NCBI GenBank assembly: GCA_026874595.1
Contig: CM049307.1
Span: 25,830,362-25,894,361, forward strand
DNA from: Sipunculus nudus
Taxonomy: Eukaryota; Annelida; Sipuncula; Golfingiida; Sipunculidae
Length of the DNA stretch: 64,000 nucleotides
Direction: 5' to 3'
The notes below the pieces were generated by a model. It did no database searches and was not told where the DNA came from. It worked only from the letters and a program-made list of their open reading frames with translations. The stretch's first letter is position 1; the number at the start of each line of letters is the position of its first letter. Below are positions 9,670 to 21,509 of the stretch, piece by piece. The position numbers were made by a program, and so were the translations under genes.

Positions 9670-12410
9670 TTCGGGTGTGATAATGATGATTCCTAATTAA
9701 AATGAAAGACTTTTAGGCCTTCATTGAAGGGAAATGCGGCATGTGTATTTTTTGCTTTTGAATTTAGGGATTATACACAAGAATACAGCATTGCACAGTT
9801 GATTTAAAAAGCAACTTTATAAGAATACCAGAAATCTTTCTCGATGTTTTGTGTGTGCCAGAAGGCCTCTATAATATATATGCATGTACCATATCTTACA
9901 TTCATGTTGACATGATTTAATGCATTTTTCAACAACTGTTTCATCCACTAACGAATACAAAACGGATACCAAGTTTCCCACAAGTTTTTAAAAGGAACAT
10001 TTCTGCTTCCTGGCCACTGTTTATATTTCTGTAATCTATAGTCTAAGTACCTTAAAGTATCTTTGGGTGGTCATCAATATCCATTGAAAACACCTTGGGC
10101 TATGTCTGATCCACAAGTGTGAACAAACCGTTTTGACCGAAGAGGGAATGGCGCTTGAGGACCATTCTATTTTATTATAACCGGTAAAAACGCCCCAGCG
10201 GGAATCTTGTTATTTTCGTTAGACTATATCGGTTTATTCTAATGCCTCCATAATCTGATTTTTATGAAATGTTCGGTAGTTACAAAATGTAAGTAATTGG
10301 GAGATAATGGTGCAGTAGGACTACAGTTTAGAAAAAAATGCTGGCATAACACAGTAGATTTCTTAAATGACCAACCCCTAAGCGTTCATGCTCAAATAAA
10401 TCACATTCTTATTCAGAGCAGGTTGCCTTCCCCTTCCGCTACCCACTAAATCTGTCACCCCGCAGACGCTGTAGTCTACAGAGAGGATACCATATATTTA
10501 AAACCTCGTTTATCCCCGACTTTCTCTATTACTTTGACAGAGGGACTTGCGGAAAGCAGAATGGCTATGAGCAACTGGAGTTTAAAGAACTGCAAGCAAT
10601 TACTCGCTGTACTTCTTATCTAGGAATTAAAAAAAAACTCTGCTGGGTGGATTACCATTGTCAATGTATACTTGTTATATTACACATAGTTAAGACAGCT
10701 TCCGCTGTTTGTACAGAGTGATATCCGTGAGACAACGCCTTGTCCATCAGTGTTATTTTATAACTTTGGTGTTTGATAATAACACAAGCCAACACTCACA
10801 ACGCACCTGCCTCCTCCAGTGAACAATCCCCCCCCCCCCCCCCACCCCCGCTCGTGCCCGCAACTGAGCGATAATGGGGGATCGATTAAGGAAAGTACCA
10901 CCTTGAAAATAAGGTAAAGGTAAAATATAAATATCAGGTGTAAATTTGGGACCTTAGGACTAATATTTTGCCGAAATGTTAGCATTTTAAAATAAGCCAC
11001 CCTCCAATAAAATTAATCAAATATGGATATAGAAAAAAGGCTTCTCAACCACTGTAAGCCTCATCTTCCTGGGCTTAACAAGCACCGCGGTACTTCAGAG
11101 CCAACGCATTTCCAGATTTCCATTGATATTAACTTTTATTGTCCACATACCCAAACAGCAGGATGTTACAATGGATGATATGTCATCCTGTTTCCGCATT
11201 CTTATTCATCATTATGGATTACATCCACAATAACACTTTTTTAGTACCTTATGGAAAAATTAATAAACATACAAGGAATAATTCAGGACGTATAATTAAT
11301 TCTAACGTACCTATCACTCACTTTCAGTATTTCTAGTTTAGGCCTATATTTGTGTCAAAACGGTCTTTTAAACAAAAATTGAAACCTGAAACCAACGTGA
11401 TTTCCTGCCAATGACTAATGCTCACTTATTTGCTGGTGATATTAGAGTTGGTGGTTCATTCTCCACATAGAAGATATATCTACGAATGCCAAGGATCATT
11501 TTCCTCAATAGATCTTGCCCTTTGTGTGGAGGTTTGGGTGGTCCATCTTCTGCCACACCCTGCATGTGACCCCGATGTGAATAACTTAATGTACAATAGG
11601 GGAAAATGACATCTCATTGGAAAACAATACGACACGATAAAAACTTTTACTATTGAGTTCCAAAGCCAATACGATTTTTAAGAAAGGATATCTGATGGAA
11701 ACCTAGCCTTAATTTGAATAAACTTAAATCCATTGCGATTGATTTTAGTTTTTTTTGGGGTGATATTTTTTGTACTTTTCTAGCCATGTAGGCCTATATG
11801 CTCTTAATCCATATCTTTAAAGGGAACATTTTTTTCTGAAATTTTGCTTTTAAAATGATTTTGATTATTGGATCTTAATAACTCCCAAGGGAAATGAAAA
11901 GGTGTTCATGCGCAATTTATATAAATTAAATCATCATGACTTGAAATACCCCCAGGCTGCGGAACACTTATATGGACAAAGACGGGGAGAGGAAGAATAT
12001 GGTGGGGTGCTGGCTAAATTAACCTGGTTATGTTAAATTTAATATTTAGATATTTTAGATATTGCACAGACATTATGATAAAAACCATTCTTTTTATTAT
12101 ATTTTCTAAATGTTTTCATTATCTACCAATTCATCACAATAATAGTGAAAAATGGTTAAGTTTGTTCCCCTGTATCATAACATTTAAAAACAGATTTCAA
12201 CAGCTGGTCGGTTGACTCCTCCTTGTTTTAAAACCAAGGAGTTTATATAAAGTCCTTGGTAAAACTAAACTTCTAAGTGTAGGCTTTACATCCAGAATTA
12301 TTTAACTAAATTCACTTAAAAATTGTATAATTGACAGGACAAATAATTTTAAAATATAAATTTCTGTATTTTTAACCAGTCTTGATGATTTTCATTGACA
12401 GTGAGGATTG
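9670..12410. other. Remainder of the large intron
   Basis: AT-rich. It holds a C-run of about 20 bases at 10827-10849 and no exon that I can support. The short open frames here show no domain and no codon pattern. Confidence 0.5.
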
Positions 12411-12419
12411 TTTTTATAG

Positions 12420-12555
12420 ATACGGGAACCGAAGATACTGCAGACTGTCGTTGATTTGATTGGTCAGGATGAGCATGTAGCCGCCATGCGATGGGCCTGT
12501 TACCTGTTGTACATATGTGTAGCAGACAACATACCATTCCTCAGAGATGTCAGTG
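12420..12555 (+). CDS. Armadillo-like helical protein, second-last coding exon
   Basis: This 136-base exon is bounded by TTTTTATAG| and |GTAAGC. It reads in phase 0 from the previous exon and leaves one base for the next. It starts IREPKILQTVVDLIGQDEHV, continues AAMRWACYLLYICVADNIPF and ends LRDVS. This is a good two-helix pattern for an armadillo/HEAT unit: a hydrophobic helix after an acidic turn, then a Trp-Ala-Cys helix leading to an Asn-Ile-Pro turn. The codons carry no stop and the splice sites are strong. The Asn-Ile-Pro-Phe turn after the Cys-Tyr-Leu-Leu helix is what I would compare first against ARMH-type proteins. The role in the cell cannot be read from the sequence. Confidence 0.85.
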
Positions 12556-12662
12556 GTAAGCAGGGCCATGCGACTCTTTTTTGAACAGTATTCTCTTATA
12601 TAAGAAGAAATAGTGTAAATAACGCCTTTACTTGAATAAGTGGGTATAAGTGAATTTCTTAA

Positions 12663-12967
12663 GGCTGCCTTTCCATGAACGCGATTTTTCTGCGATGCGA
12701 TGGCGTTGTGTGGCGTTGCGACAGCGGCAGAATCGCTCTAGTGTTTTAACCATGTAGCCTTTCCATATACGCGGGTTCCCGCACGACATCCCGCGCGACA
12801 AAAATGTCGCGCGGCTGAAAATCGCGCATGTAGCGATTTCCGCGACACGAGTTCAACGCCCCGCTAGGCGGACCCTTCATCAGGCGTTATTTTTGCAGGG
12901 AACATGGCTGCAGCAACAGAGCTCCACTGCGACGTATCGCAGATAAATCGCTCATGGAAAGGCAGCC
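12663..12967. mobile_element. MITE, 305 bp, TAA target duplication
   Basis: The ends are GGCTGCCTTTCCATGAACGC and, reverse-complemented, GGCTGCCTTTCCATGAGCGA. TAA flanks both sides (12660-12662 and 12968-12970). Internal blocks such as GTCGCGCGGC and GCGATTTCCGCGACA are GC-rich and partly self-complementary. It shares the CTTTCCATG end motif and the TWA target with the 514-1127 element, so both are inferred to be PIF/Harbinger-type non-autonomous copies of related families. Confidence 0.8.
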
Positions 12968-13414
12968 TAACAATGTTCGAAGTTTATATGTTGTAAGCTG
13001 AGGTAAGGAAAAACCTGACATGCAGTTAAGTCAAAGGTGATAATTTCAAGGGGCAATGTAATACAGTAAAACATATACTTAACGTGCAAATAAGCAAAGT
13101 TCTGTAGATATTTCTTACGAAGAACTTCATTTATATATATATATTTTTTTTCAGAAAATGCACAAATTACACTGGTGCAGATAAAAACATGATTCATATT
13201 TCAAATAGTAAAATTACGATGAATCGTTCCAAATATAAACACCAGAAGGCGCTGATTATCAATCGTGGTAGCTTAAAGCGTACATGTTTAAGCGTGCACG
13301 GTAATCGACGCATAATATAATACTTGGATAAAAACATAATAATAAATAATAATAATAGTATTAACGTAGCGCATGTAGGGATTTCTGCGGAACGCGTGCA
13401 AATGCTTTATACCT

Positions 13415-13415
<1 letters not shown>

Positions 13416-13459
<44 letters not shown>

Positions 13460-13489
13460 TAAGTATTATTATTAGTATTATTATTATTA
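13416..13489. repeat. ATT-type trinucleotide microsatellite
   Basis: A run of ATT units with a few interruptions, abutting the tandem element at 13490. Confidence 0.9.
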
Positions 13490-15259
13490 GCTCAGCTGAC
13501 TGGAAGTTATCTATGCTATAGCGATCATTCTTTGTCCGTCGTTCGTCTGTCTGTCCGTCTCTCCGTTTACTAGGCACTAAGCGTAACCACTGAACCTGGA
13601 ATCTTCTAACTTGACATCCAGGGAGGTCCATGAAAAATCTCCTTTTGAAACCTGAATTAGGTCTCTGTTACCCATATTTTGAGCAATGAGGCTCCGAAGA
13701 ACCCCTCCCCTCCAGAATAATGGAAAATTTGATACAAAAGTTCAAGTATCTGAACAACTAATATATTGATCCTCATGATTCTTTGCATGGATATTGATCA
13801 AGGAATGTTTCATCAGTTTCTGCAGTCTTTTGGCCCCACCTGTACTTTTTCGATTTTTACGATTCTTTTTTCTCTATTTTTGAGTCCTTAAAATATGCGG
13901 TCCATTGGTAAACGGGCACAAATAGTAATGACTGGACCAAGAATCTTCTATATTTAAGATGCAGGGAGGCCCGTGAAATGTCTTCTTGGAAACCTAAAAT
14001 TAGGTCTTTATTACCCAAAACCTATGAGCTATGTGGCTTCGAAGTACCCCCAGAATAATGGAAAATTTGATACAAAAGCTCAAGTATCTAAACAACTAAT
14101 AAATTGATCCTCATGATTCATTGCATGGATATTTATCATGGAGTGTTTCATCAGTTTCGGCAGACTGGTGGCCCCACCTGTATTTTTTTATTTTTTTTTT
14201 CGATTTTATTTCTCTGTTTTTGAGACCTTTAAAGATGCGGTCGTCTGTCAACAATGCCCAAATCCTAACCATTAGACCTGGAATCTTCTTATTTGACATC
14301 CAGGGAGGTCCATAATAAATCTCCATGGACATCTGAAATAAGGTCTGTGTTACCCATATCCTCCGAGCTATAGGGCTCACAAGTACCCCCCCCCTCCCCC
14401 AGAATTACTAAAAATTTTATACAAAGCTCAAGTATCTGAACAACTAATACATTGATCCTCATGATTCTTTGCATAAATATTGAACATGGAAGGTTTCATC
14501 CTCTCAGCTATTTGGCTCCATAGTACCCCCCCCCCGAATAATGGAAAATTTGATACAAAAGCTCGAGTATCTGAACAGCTAATGCATTGATCCTCATGAT
14601 TCTTTCCATAGATATTGATCATGGAGTGTTTCATCAGTTTCTACAGATTGGTGGCGACACCTGCATTTTTTTCGATTTTTTTTTTCTTTATTTTTGAAAC
14701 ATTTTTTTGGTCCTTTGGTAACAGGGCACATATCCTAACGACTTGATTTGGGATTTTTATCTTCAGATGCAGGAAGGCCAATGAAATGTCTTCTTAGAAC
14801 CCTAAAATTAGGTCTCTGTTACCCTTATCCTTCGAGCTATAGGGCTCAGAAGTACCCCAGAATAACTAGAAATTTGATACAAAAGCTCCAGTATCTGAAT
14901 AACTGATGCATTGATCACCATGATTCTTTGCATAGATATTGGTCATGGAATGTTTCATAAGTTTCTGCAGAATGGTGGCGCCGCCAAATTTTTTCAAATT
15001 TAACGCATTTTTACTCATTTTTTTATACCTTCAAAGATGTGGTTGTCTGTTAACAGGGCACAAATCATAAAAATTGGACCTGGATCTTCTACCTTGACAT
15101 CCATGGAGGTAAATGAATAATATCCTTGGAATCCTGAAATTAGGTCTCTGTTACCCATATACTCCGAGCTAAGCTTCAGTTGAACGGGGATACCATCCGG
15201 AAAATATTGCATTCAGATGATGAAATTCCTTTTGTAAATGTTTATTTCGTCAGCTGAGC
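13490..15259. mobile_element. Tandem-repeat element with inverted CTCAGCTGAC ends
   Basis: It starts GCTCAGCTGAC and ends GTCAGCTGAGC (15249-15259). The inside is a degenerate tandem array with a period near 340 bases. Anchors resembling GAATCTTCTAACTTGACATC fall near 13598, 13941, 14281 and 15086, with a partial unit around 14500-14754. Each unit also contains AGGTCTCTGTTACCCATAT and GATCCTCATGATTCTTTGCA. A further 20 bases outside the right end (GTCATGACCCGTGGGTCACT) are shared with the inverted relative at 39648-40828, so the true right boundary may be near 15280. There is no coding capacity. The unit is interrupted by C-runs. Confidence 0.65.
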
Positions 15260-16278
15260 GTCATGACCCGTGGGTCACTGTAAGTACTGTGGATTTTATT
15301 TTCCCAGCATGTACACATAAGGATTTTATCTGTTAAAATATGAAATTTAAAAATAAAAGCTGCCAAATTAGGCTAGTAATTGAATTATTTTGGAGGCTCT
15401 TGTTTTATACCCTAACATTGTCAAGCAGTCCACTTTGGTCACTGTAGGTCATTGTTTGCAGCTCTTTATGCTCCCCAGGCTGTAGGCATAATGTTATGCA
15501 ATCCCATCACGAGGGCAAGCCCTCTCTCCACTGAGTTGAGCTTGATCAGGCTGTCAGCAGTTAATACCACAGGGAGCCTTTTTCTCTCACCCCCCACCCA
15601 CCTCATTCTGTTGACAGACCTGCACTATGAACTAGATGAATCTTATAATTAACATTTTTTTCAGCAGTAACAACAGAGTTCCACCCGACACCCACCCCTT
15701 CAATACACAGGACTAATAAACAAGATGAATCTTATATTTTTAATGTTAAATAAATTCTTTTTGTTGAGACTTGATTTTGATTTTAAAAAGAAAAAAATTC
15801 AGGAATTTAATACTAATTTTCAAATGTGATAAAAATATTAGGATCTAATGTAAGTGCTTACTGATAAGATTTAAGAAGATATAAATACTTTGTAGCATTT
15901 CATTCAAATTTTAAGCATTTCACTTAAAACTGGCGGGGCCTAGGTGTGAATTACACTGTTAACTTAGTATTAACATTAGGAATATTGGTCAAACTTTGTG
16001 GGATTAATTTTTAACTCATATGGCCATATATTTAACTTTTGAAAACTTAATTACCTTCACACATTATTTGTTTATGAAATGTTACTTTTATATAACACTT
16101 ACCGTAGGCCCATTTTTTCCCTTGTTGAATCACTAAATGGTTTAGCTTATGTCCATATCCTATAATTCACAGAGTTTCATTTTAGTAGGGCCATTTTCTT
16201 ATAGCTTTACAAATGATTATATACATGAAATACCAAAAGAAATAAAAATAATTTGCTGTTACTAATATTTTCCAAAAT

Positions 16279-16305
16279 GCAGCTGAGCGATGGGACCCAT
16301 GAGTC
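16279..16305. repeat. Isolated end fragment of the CTCAGCTGAC family
   Basis: The fragment GCAGCTGAGCGATGGGACCC, then ATGAGTC, matches the right end of the 13490-15259 element (CAGCTGAGCGTCATGACCCG). It lies 37 bases upstream of the last coding exon, inside the intron. Confidence 0.5.
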
Positions 16306-16341
16306 CTTTGTATTGTTTATATTTTATATATTTTGTTTTAG

Positions 16342-16457
16342 AGGTGCCTGGTATACGTGAGAGACTTGAGAGCTCGGCGTGCCTACAGATCAGCTGGGAG
16401 GGTTGGCCTGGCAACATCCCGGGAATCCTCGTCAATCTCATGGGACCCAAGCCGTGA
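16342..16457 (+). CDS. Armadillo-like helical protein, last coding exon with stop
   Basis: This exon follows the acceptor ATTTTGTTTTAG. The single base left from exon 2 plus AG makes a Glu codon, giving DVS-E-VPGIRERLESSACLQ. It then reads ISWEGWPGNIPGILVNLMGP and ends at TGA (16455-16457). The alternative acceptor two bases later would hit a stop within five codons, which supports this choice. The SWEGWP.N segment followed by a final LVNLMG helix looks like a capping end of an armadillo-like domain. No AATAAA is close to the stop; ATTAAA at 16845 or AATAAA at 17239 are possible 3' ends but uncertain. The exon order and phases make this the secure end of the gene. Confidence 0.82.
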
Positions 16458-17819
16458 CGAGCAGGGTCCAATAACTAGGCCCGCCCTGTGAAAGTAATAC
16501 ACCAGAAATACACTGAGCCTGCTGGCCCTCACGTATTAACTCCAAAAGCTTCGTGTATTGTCATTTTATACTCGCTGTTATTTGTAATGTCAAATTACGG
16601 ATTAGTTTCGAGATATATTAAGGTTAGGTGGCTATACTCATAATGAAACTGAAGTTTTTGCAGATCTCACAATGACATTTAACTTTAAATGAAACAGCCT
16701 TCTATTTATTATACTCTTATCAACCTTGGCTGAAACGAATATCACTAAAAAGAGTTGGAAAAAGATTATATTTAATTTAATTACCTCATTCTATATCCTT
16801 CTGTTGTCTGTTTGTCGGGTTGTCTGCTTTTTTGTCTTTGATTCATTAAAACTAGGCGGGGAAGTAAGCTATATGAAACTAGATAGTTTTAAGTTGTCTT
16901 CCTGCACAACCGTCTTATAATAGTTGAAATATTCTGCTAATGATACTGACAACTTGTGGATGAATATGGAAATCTTTAAAGGTGTTACTTTTAGAAAATT
17001 TATTCAAATTATCAGTTGCTTTCTGATACATTAGATGTACATACAGTGGGACGATTACTTTTAATTCCCCGCCAGACCCCCTCCCCCTAAATCAAACTCT
17101 CCTGTGTTGTGCTGTTACGGAACCTAATAACAACAGATCGCGTAGTCGTGAGACTCGAGACGAGCATAAATTTTGTTACAGAGATTTTAAAAAATCAGAT
17201 TCTGTAACACTAGGCAGTGTGAAATGTCTATGGGAAAGAATAAAGAAGTCAGTGGTTTTTTGTTAACAAATAATTAATAATCTTTCGCTTCTGAAGAAGC
17301 AACTGATTTTCACGCTGCCAGTTTTGACCGTTTATATATTTAGACACCAGGAGCGGTTCGTTGTCCGCTGAAAAAAAAAGTGCGTATGATGTGACAAGCA
17401 GCCAACCAGATGCCAATAAACAAACACTCGACAGGCATCCTGGCTCCGCCCATAGCTGCGCTTCAAGCGCCGCTTGATGAGAGTTAACGGTCGAAATTTA
17501 ATTGCCCCCTCTGTATTCTCGCATCATCGACCGATTCGATTATGACATTATGACTGTGTTAGCGTAGCCATGTATCTGTTGTCTGCAGAACTGAAACCAG
17601 CCAGCAAGGTGTGCACGCAGCCTTTGTTGTGACCTTTCGTTTGAATTACAACCTAACGGCCGGGCATCCTATGTGCCCAAGGCACTTAGCAAACCACGTC
17701 TGAGGCAATTCTCTTTGAGCCTGTGGCCTGTTCAGACGGTTACCTGGGCGATGAGCTGTCACTCAAAACGAAATGAATATGGACGACTGACTGGACGAAA
17801 ATATAGTGCTCCCCTCTGG
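16458..17819. other. 3' flank or 3' UTR of the armadillo-like gene, then unassigned
   Basis: Possible poly(A) signals lie at 16845-16850 (ATTAAA) and 17239-17244 (AATAAA). A short perfect hairpin (GTTACAGA...TCTGTAAC) occurs near 17177-17211. No other gene is supported. The sequence from 17400 to 17800 is more GC-rich without a recognisable frame. Confidence 0.45.
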
Positions 17820-18585
17820 TGTAGCAATTCAGGATACGAGGTCATAACAAACAGCGCTTACGATATAGCGAGTAGGCCTATACTTAAAGCGCTGTGTAAA
17901 GAGCGTAACTAAATCAATACAATTACACAGTATAACAACAGTACAACAGCAAATCAATACAATTACACAGTATAATAAACAAAGTGTGCAGTACCAGAGT
18001 GTCCGGATCCTAGGCTTTTCTAGATACCACCACTGTCAAAGCTCAATAAGTCCTTTAAAACAAATAATCCAGATGAATAAGTCACGTAAATCTTCTCAGA
18101 GAATAATATTTCTCAGAGAAATAGTTCAATGTAATCCCGAAAACATTCTGTTGTAATCCCGAAGTAAAGTTCTGGAAGTAATCCCAAAGGCAAAATGAAG
18201 ACTATATAAAATCCGTTACAAATTTCGAAGAAAATCTATAACTGCTGCAATAATCGGAAAGGTCCACAAACTGACTCACACTCTTCCGTGTCCGCTGGAA
18301 TATTTCTCCCTCCTCTCCCTGGGCTCTAAACAAAGCCCCTTATTTATAACTTTTCACCTCAAGCCGAGAACTTTCCATTTCACGAACAATCCAAGAACGC
18401 AACAAGACGCGCTCATACAGCGCGAATAGCCCAGAAAATTCCAGATTAGCACGACCGCTGTGTCTTTACACATCAGAGTTCAACCAATGCAGATTACACC
18501 GAGCCAGCACCCGGCCAGGCGATGTAACTACAGCAACTAGCCCCGCCCGCGCCACACGAATCAAGTGTCAACAACACATGTAACA
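17820..18585 (-). mobile_element. LTR-like sequence, minus strand
   Basis: Read on the minus strand it starts TGTTACATGTG and ends near TGCTACA, the usual TG..CA form. A TATA box (TATAAATA, complement of 18341-18348) sits about 240 bases in, followed by a purine-rich leader. A short G-run (CAGGGG) directly precedes the 5' end, like a weak polypurine tract. Near the 3' end is a 25-base direct repeat (17911-17935 and 17951-17975). No target duplication and no gag/pol frames were found, so this is a solo or truncated LTR at best. The left boundary is the least certain. Confidence 0.4.
17911..17975. repeat. 25-base direct repeat, 40-base period
   Basis: The two copies begin AAATCAATACAATTACACAG and continue TATAA. 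They start at 17911 and 17951, within the LTR-like sequence. Confidence 0.9.
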
Positions 18586-20286
18586 CCCCTGTGCACAATA
18601 ACACAGACATCTGTAAAAATGCATAATGTCACAGTTTCATGAAGAGGGATCACATGGTCCGTTCCTTAATAAATGCTATAAATGGGATGTTGACTGCGGA
18701 CAAAGGAGTCGCCCTGTGTCATAATCATATACATTCCATTACATTAAAACATAGCCTGGTAATCCAGACTAAGTACAGTATTTCCATTTTGATTTCCGTG
18801 ATCCGGCTTGTGAAACCCGGGTTTTAGTTTATACATGAGCGGTTTCGAGAAACTGGGAGAAAGAAACCCTGCCAGGGTTCGATAGGGGCAAGGTAAGTGA
18901 CAATATAGTATCCAGAGGACAGCGTCCAGGCGAGAATGTAGCTGCGGGGAGAGATTGGTGGAAAGGGGACGCGGATCGGGGGAGTTAAGGGCGGTTTAAC
19001 GTATTTCATCGACAACGCCCAAAACTCCAAATTATCGTAGGATTTCTTTGATGTTATTCAAATCCATGATAATATTTAATCAAAATCTGATCATAACGTT
19101 TTGCGTAAAGTTGCCAACAGACAAACCATCCAAGGGGGGAAAATATAATCATACAAGAGTTGGAGGTATGTGCTCTGTTAGAGCCAAATATTTAGACTTT
19201 AATTTATTTGTTTTTGTACTGTTGATATTAATGTTTACGCTTCTGAAAAAGGTTACCCGTGTAATACACGGTGGTCGTAAGTTGTTCTTCCATCGCATCA
19301 CATACCTTCAATTCTCTGCTTTACGAACCATGACGCCTTTATTTTTCTAGTGTTCACGGGCCTGTGAAAATATATACATACCATGACCTGAGTCGTGTCT
19401 TGTGCGGTAACCCTTCCGAGGAATTATTTTTTTTTATAATCATAATTATTCAATTAAACTATGGCTTGTTGCATTCAAACTATTAGGCTTGTAAAGTTCT
19501 CATTAGGCCACACACAAACACAAACACACGCAACATAGTTGTTCTATGAATTCGCTGCTCTCATTTTTCCTGGATCAACTGGATTTTTGACAAACCAGTG
19601 CCTCAGTGAAGTTGTTATTTTGTGCCATTGCGTCAGCTCCATAAAAGAATTCTTAAAGGTGTGGAAAATAGACTTAATTTTGTGTTTATTACATTTCAAG
19701 CCTTGATCCTGATGGATTTTTTAAACATTTTTCCTGGTAAACTAAAAAACCACTGAATAATAAGAACTAATACTGGTCTCAACTGGCTATTAAAAGAATT
19801 CGCCCTAGTTTTATGCTCCGTTGAAATTAATTTTGTTGTGAACTTATATTTGAGTTTAAAAATCTGTGCACTCCCCTGGGAGCATCATCACTTAATATTG
19901 GCCATATTACGTGCATGTTCTTTGTAGAAATTCCTGAACGATTTTACAGGAGTAGTGTTGCCCGCTAATAATTTCTACGTCGATAAAGTAAACCAGAATG
20001 ACCGACTGTTAGGCCTAAATGTTTAACGATTTAACAGGGGTAACATTATTTTTTTATGCTTTCTTCGGTGGTCTTAAAATTATATGTACGGCTTGTTCTG
20101 GAATCAGTCGAGTGGATACGTCATGTGTATATTACTATTTACATCAAATAGAACCGCAGAGGCCTTGTAATAGGACATAAGTAAATATAATACATTCTGG
20201 ATTGGAATGAAGCAACTCAGAAGTAATGTATAGCATTATATTGTCTTTTGCAGTTGTGCACGCTATGTAGCCCTAGAATGTAACTG
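18586..20286. other. No gene recognised
   Basis: It includes a GC-richer patch at 18830-19030 and a 100-codon open frame at 19048-19350 with one hydrophobic run. It lacks a good start context, splice context or known motif, so no gene is called. Confidence 0.45.
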
Positions 20287-20556
20287 CCTCCGCCAGGAGG
20301 GTATGCGTGCATTCTCTTTGGTGTGTTTGTGTGTAATCGTGAGTTTGTTCACAACATATATATAACCCACGCAGTCGGTAATGGAATCTCATGATCTTTT
20401 CAGAAGAATCGATTAGATATTGGTGTGGATCCGACACATGATTCGGATCCAGGAACGTCATCAAGGAATAATCCCGAATGTAGAGTCACGTATGAACGGA
20501 TGAACCCGGGAATATGTGCGGAGTGAAGGGTGGAGGCTTGCATTCATTAGAATTTC
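20287..20556 (+). repeat. Dispersed repeat of the CTCCGCCAGGAG type, copy 1
   Basis: It starts CCTCCGCCAGGAGGG, contains TTGTTCACAAC and GATCCGACACATGATTCGGA, and ends near GGAGGCTTGCATTCATTAGA. The same blocks in the same order occur at 41935-42255. A CTCCGCCAAGGAGG-type start is a widespread invertebrate repeat by recall. It has no coding capacity. Confidence 0.6.
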
Positions 20557-21476
20557 AGAACTGCCAGATTGATGTACATTTTATGTTGGAATTTACTTTT
20601 AATTAAGATTCCTTTTAGAGGTGATCAAAATTGAGATGAAAAGTGATGTAGCCAGTAAATTCTTAATCTGCTTTAAGTGAAATTAGTGAAAACTAGATAT
20701 GTGTAAAATGAAAACCCCCAAAACCTAGAATCCTTCAAATCCAACAAGTTGTCTGACGGTAAAGGAAATAGCCCTCGGTAAGTGTTTGATGGGTATAACT
20801 GACATAGCGGAGATACTTTCGGTGAAGATTGACCAATGAGCTTTGAGGTCTCATACTGTCTAACGAGACAGCGGGACCAGTTACAAGAATTACATTTCAT
20901 TGACAAACTGTCTCTCAGCTCTGCATTTCACAGGTCATTGCACAAACATCTAGATCAGCCGTGTCCGACAACCACCAAAATCAGACCATGACCTTGATTG
21001 CTCTGTTTTAGTATTCTTGTCCGATCATTTAACTATTTCCGTCATTAATATCACCGCTTCACCTCGCCGTAACGATGGCAACGGGGAAGTAAAGACAGAA
21101 CTCGTTACGGGTCCCTGTCAGTAACTTCCGTTTATATTCCATGCGGTACTGATTAGTGCGATGGCACGATCCGAGGGGAGTCCGCAGTTGATTCACAGGT
21201 CATCTTATTCCATGTTCTGACAAAGAAATTTTCCTTCGCATGAGCCCTTTGACAATTCAGTGGAAATTTTCTCCATTGTATGCACATTACTATTTAATCA
21301 TCACCTATTATGTGGCTACCAGGGCTGGCGCATATTCAGAATCGTGCTGGCGTTACTAAAATTTAATTAGCTGGACTGGCCAAGGAACGCTTTATATTGT
21401 GTGGTATTTATTGCTGTTGCGCGTTTCGTAATTAAGGCCCCTGTGTTCTCGTTCATAAAGCTTTATTTGATTAAAG

Positions 21477-21509
21477 TGAGAGAGAGAGAGAGAGAGGGGG
21501 GGGGGGGGG
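21477..21509. repeat. (GA)n followed by G14
   Basis: A GA run passes directly into a 14-base G run. Confidence 0.95.

Larger units (their letters stand above)
4826..12419. other. Intron of 7.6 kb in the armadillo-like gene
   Basis: It begins GTAGGT and ends TTTTTATAG. It hosts a TAA/TTA microsatellite, the 640-bp MITE at 6093-6732 and the nested palindrome at 7111-9117. The rest (5115-6092, 6733-7110 and 9670-12419) is AT-rich with only a C-run at 10827-10849. Several short splice-like pairs occur, such as a 14-base segment near 9516-9529 between an acceptor and a donor, but none is needed because the exons on either side join in phase. Confidence 0.7.
12556..16341. other. Intron of 3.8 kb in the armadillo-like gene
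   Basis: It starts GTAAGC and ends ATTTTGTTTTAG. It hosts a TAA-flanked MITE, an ATT microsatellite, the large CTCAGCTGAC tandem element and, 37 bases before exon 3, the fragment at 16279-16305. The stretch 15281-16278 is AT-rich with no recognisable feature. Confidence 0.7.

Noticed and set aside
19048-19350. 100-codon + strand open frame with one hydrophobic stretch
   Set aside because: No signal-peptide form, no domain, AT-rich sequence favours chance hydrophobic codons.
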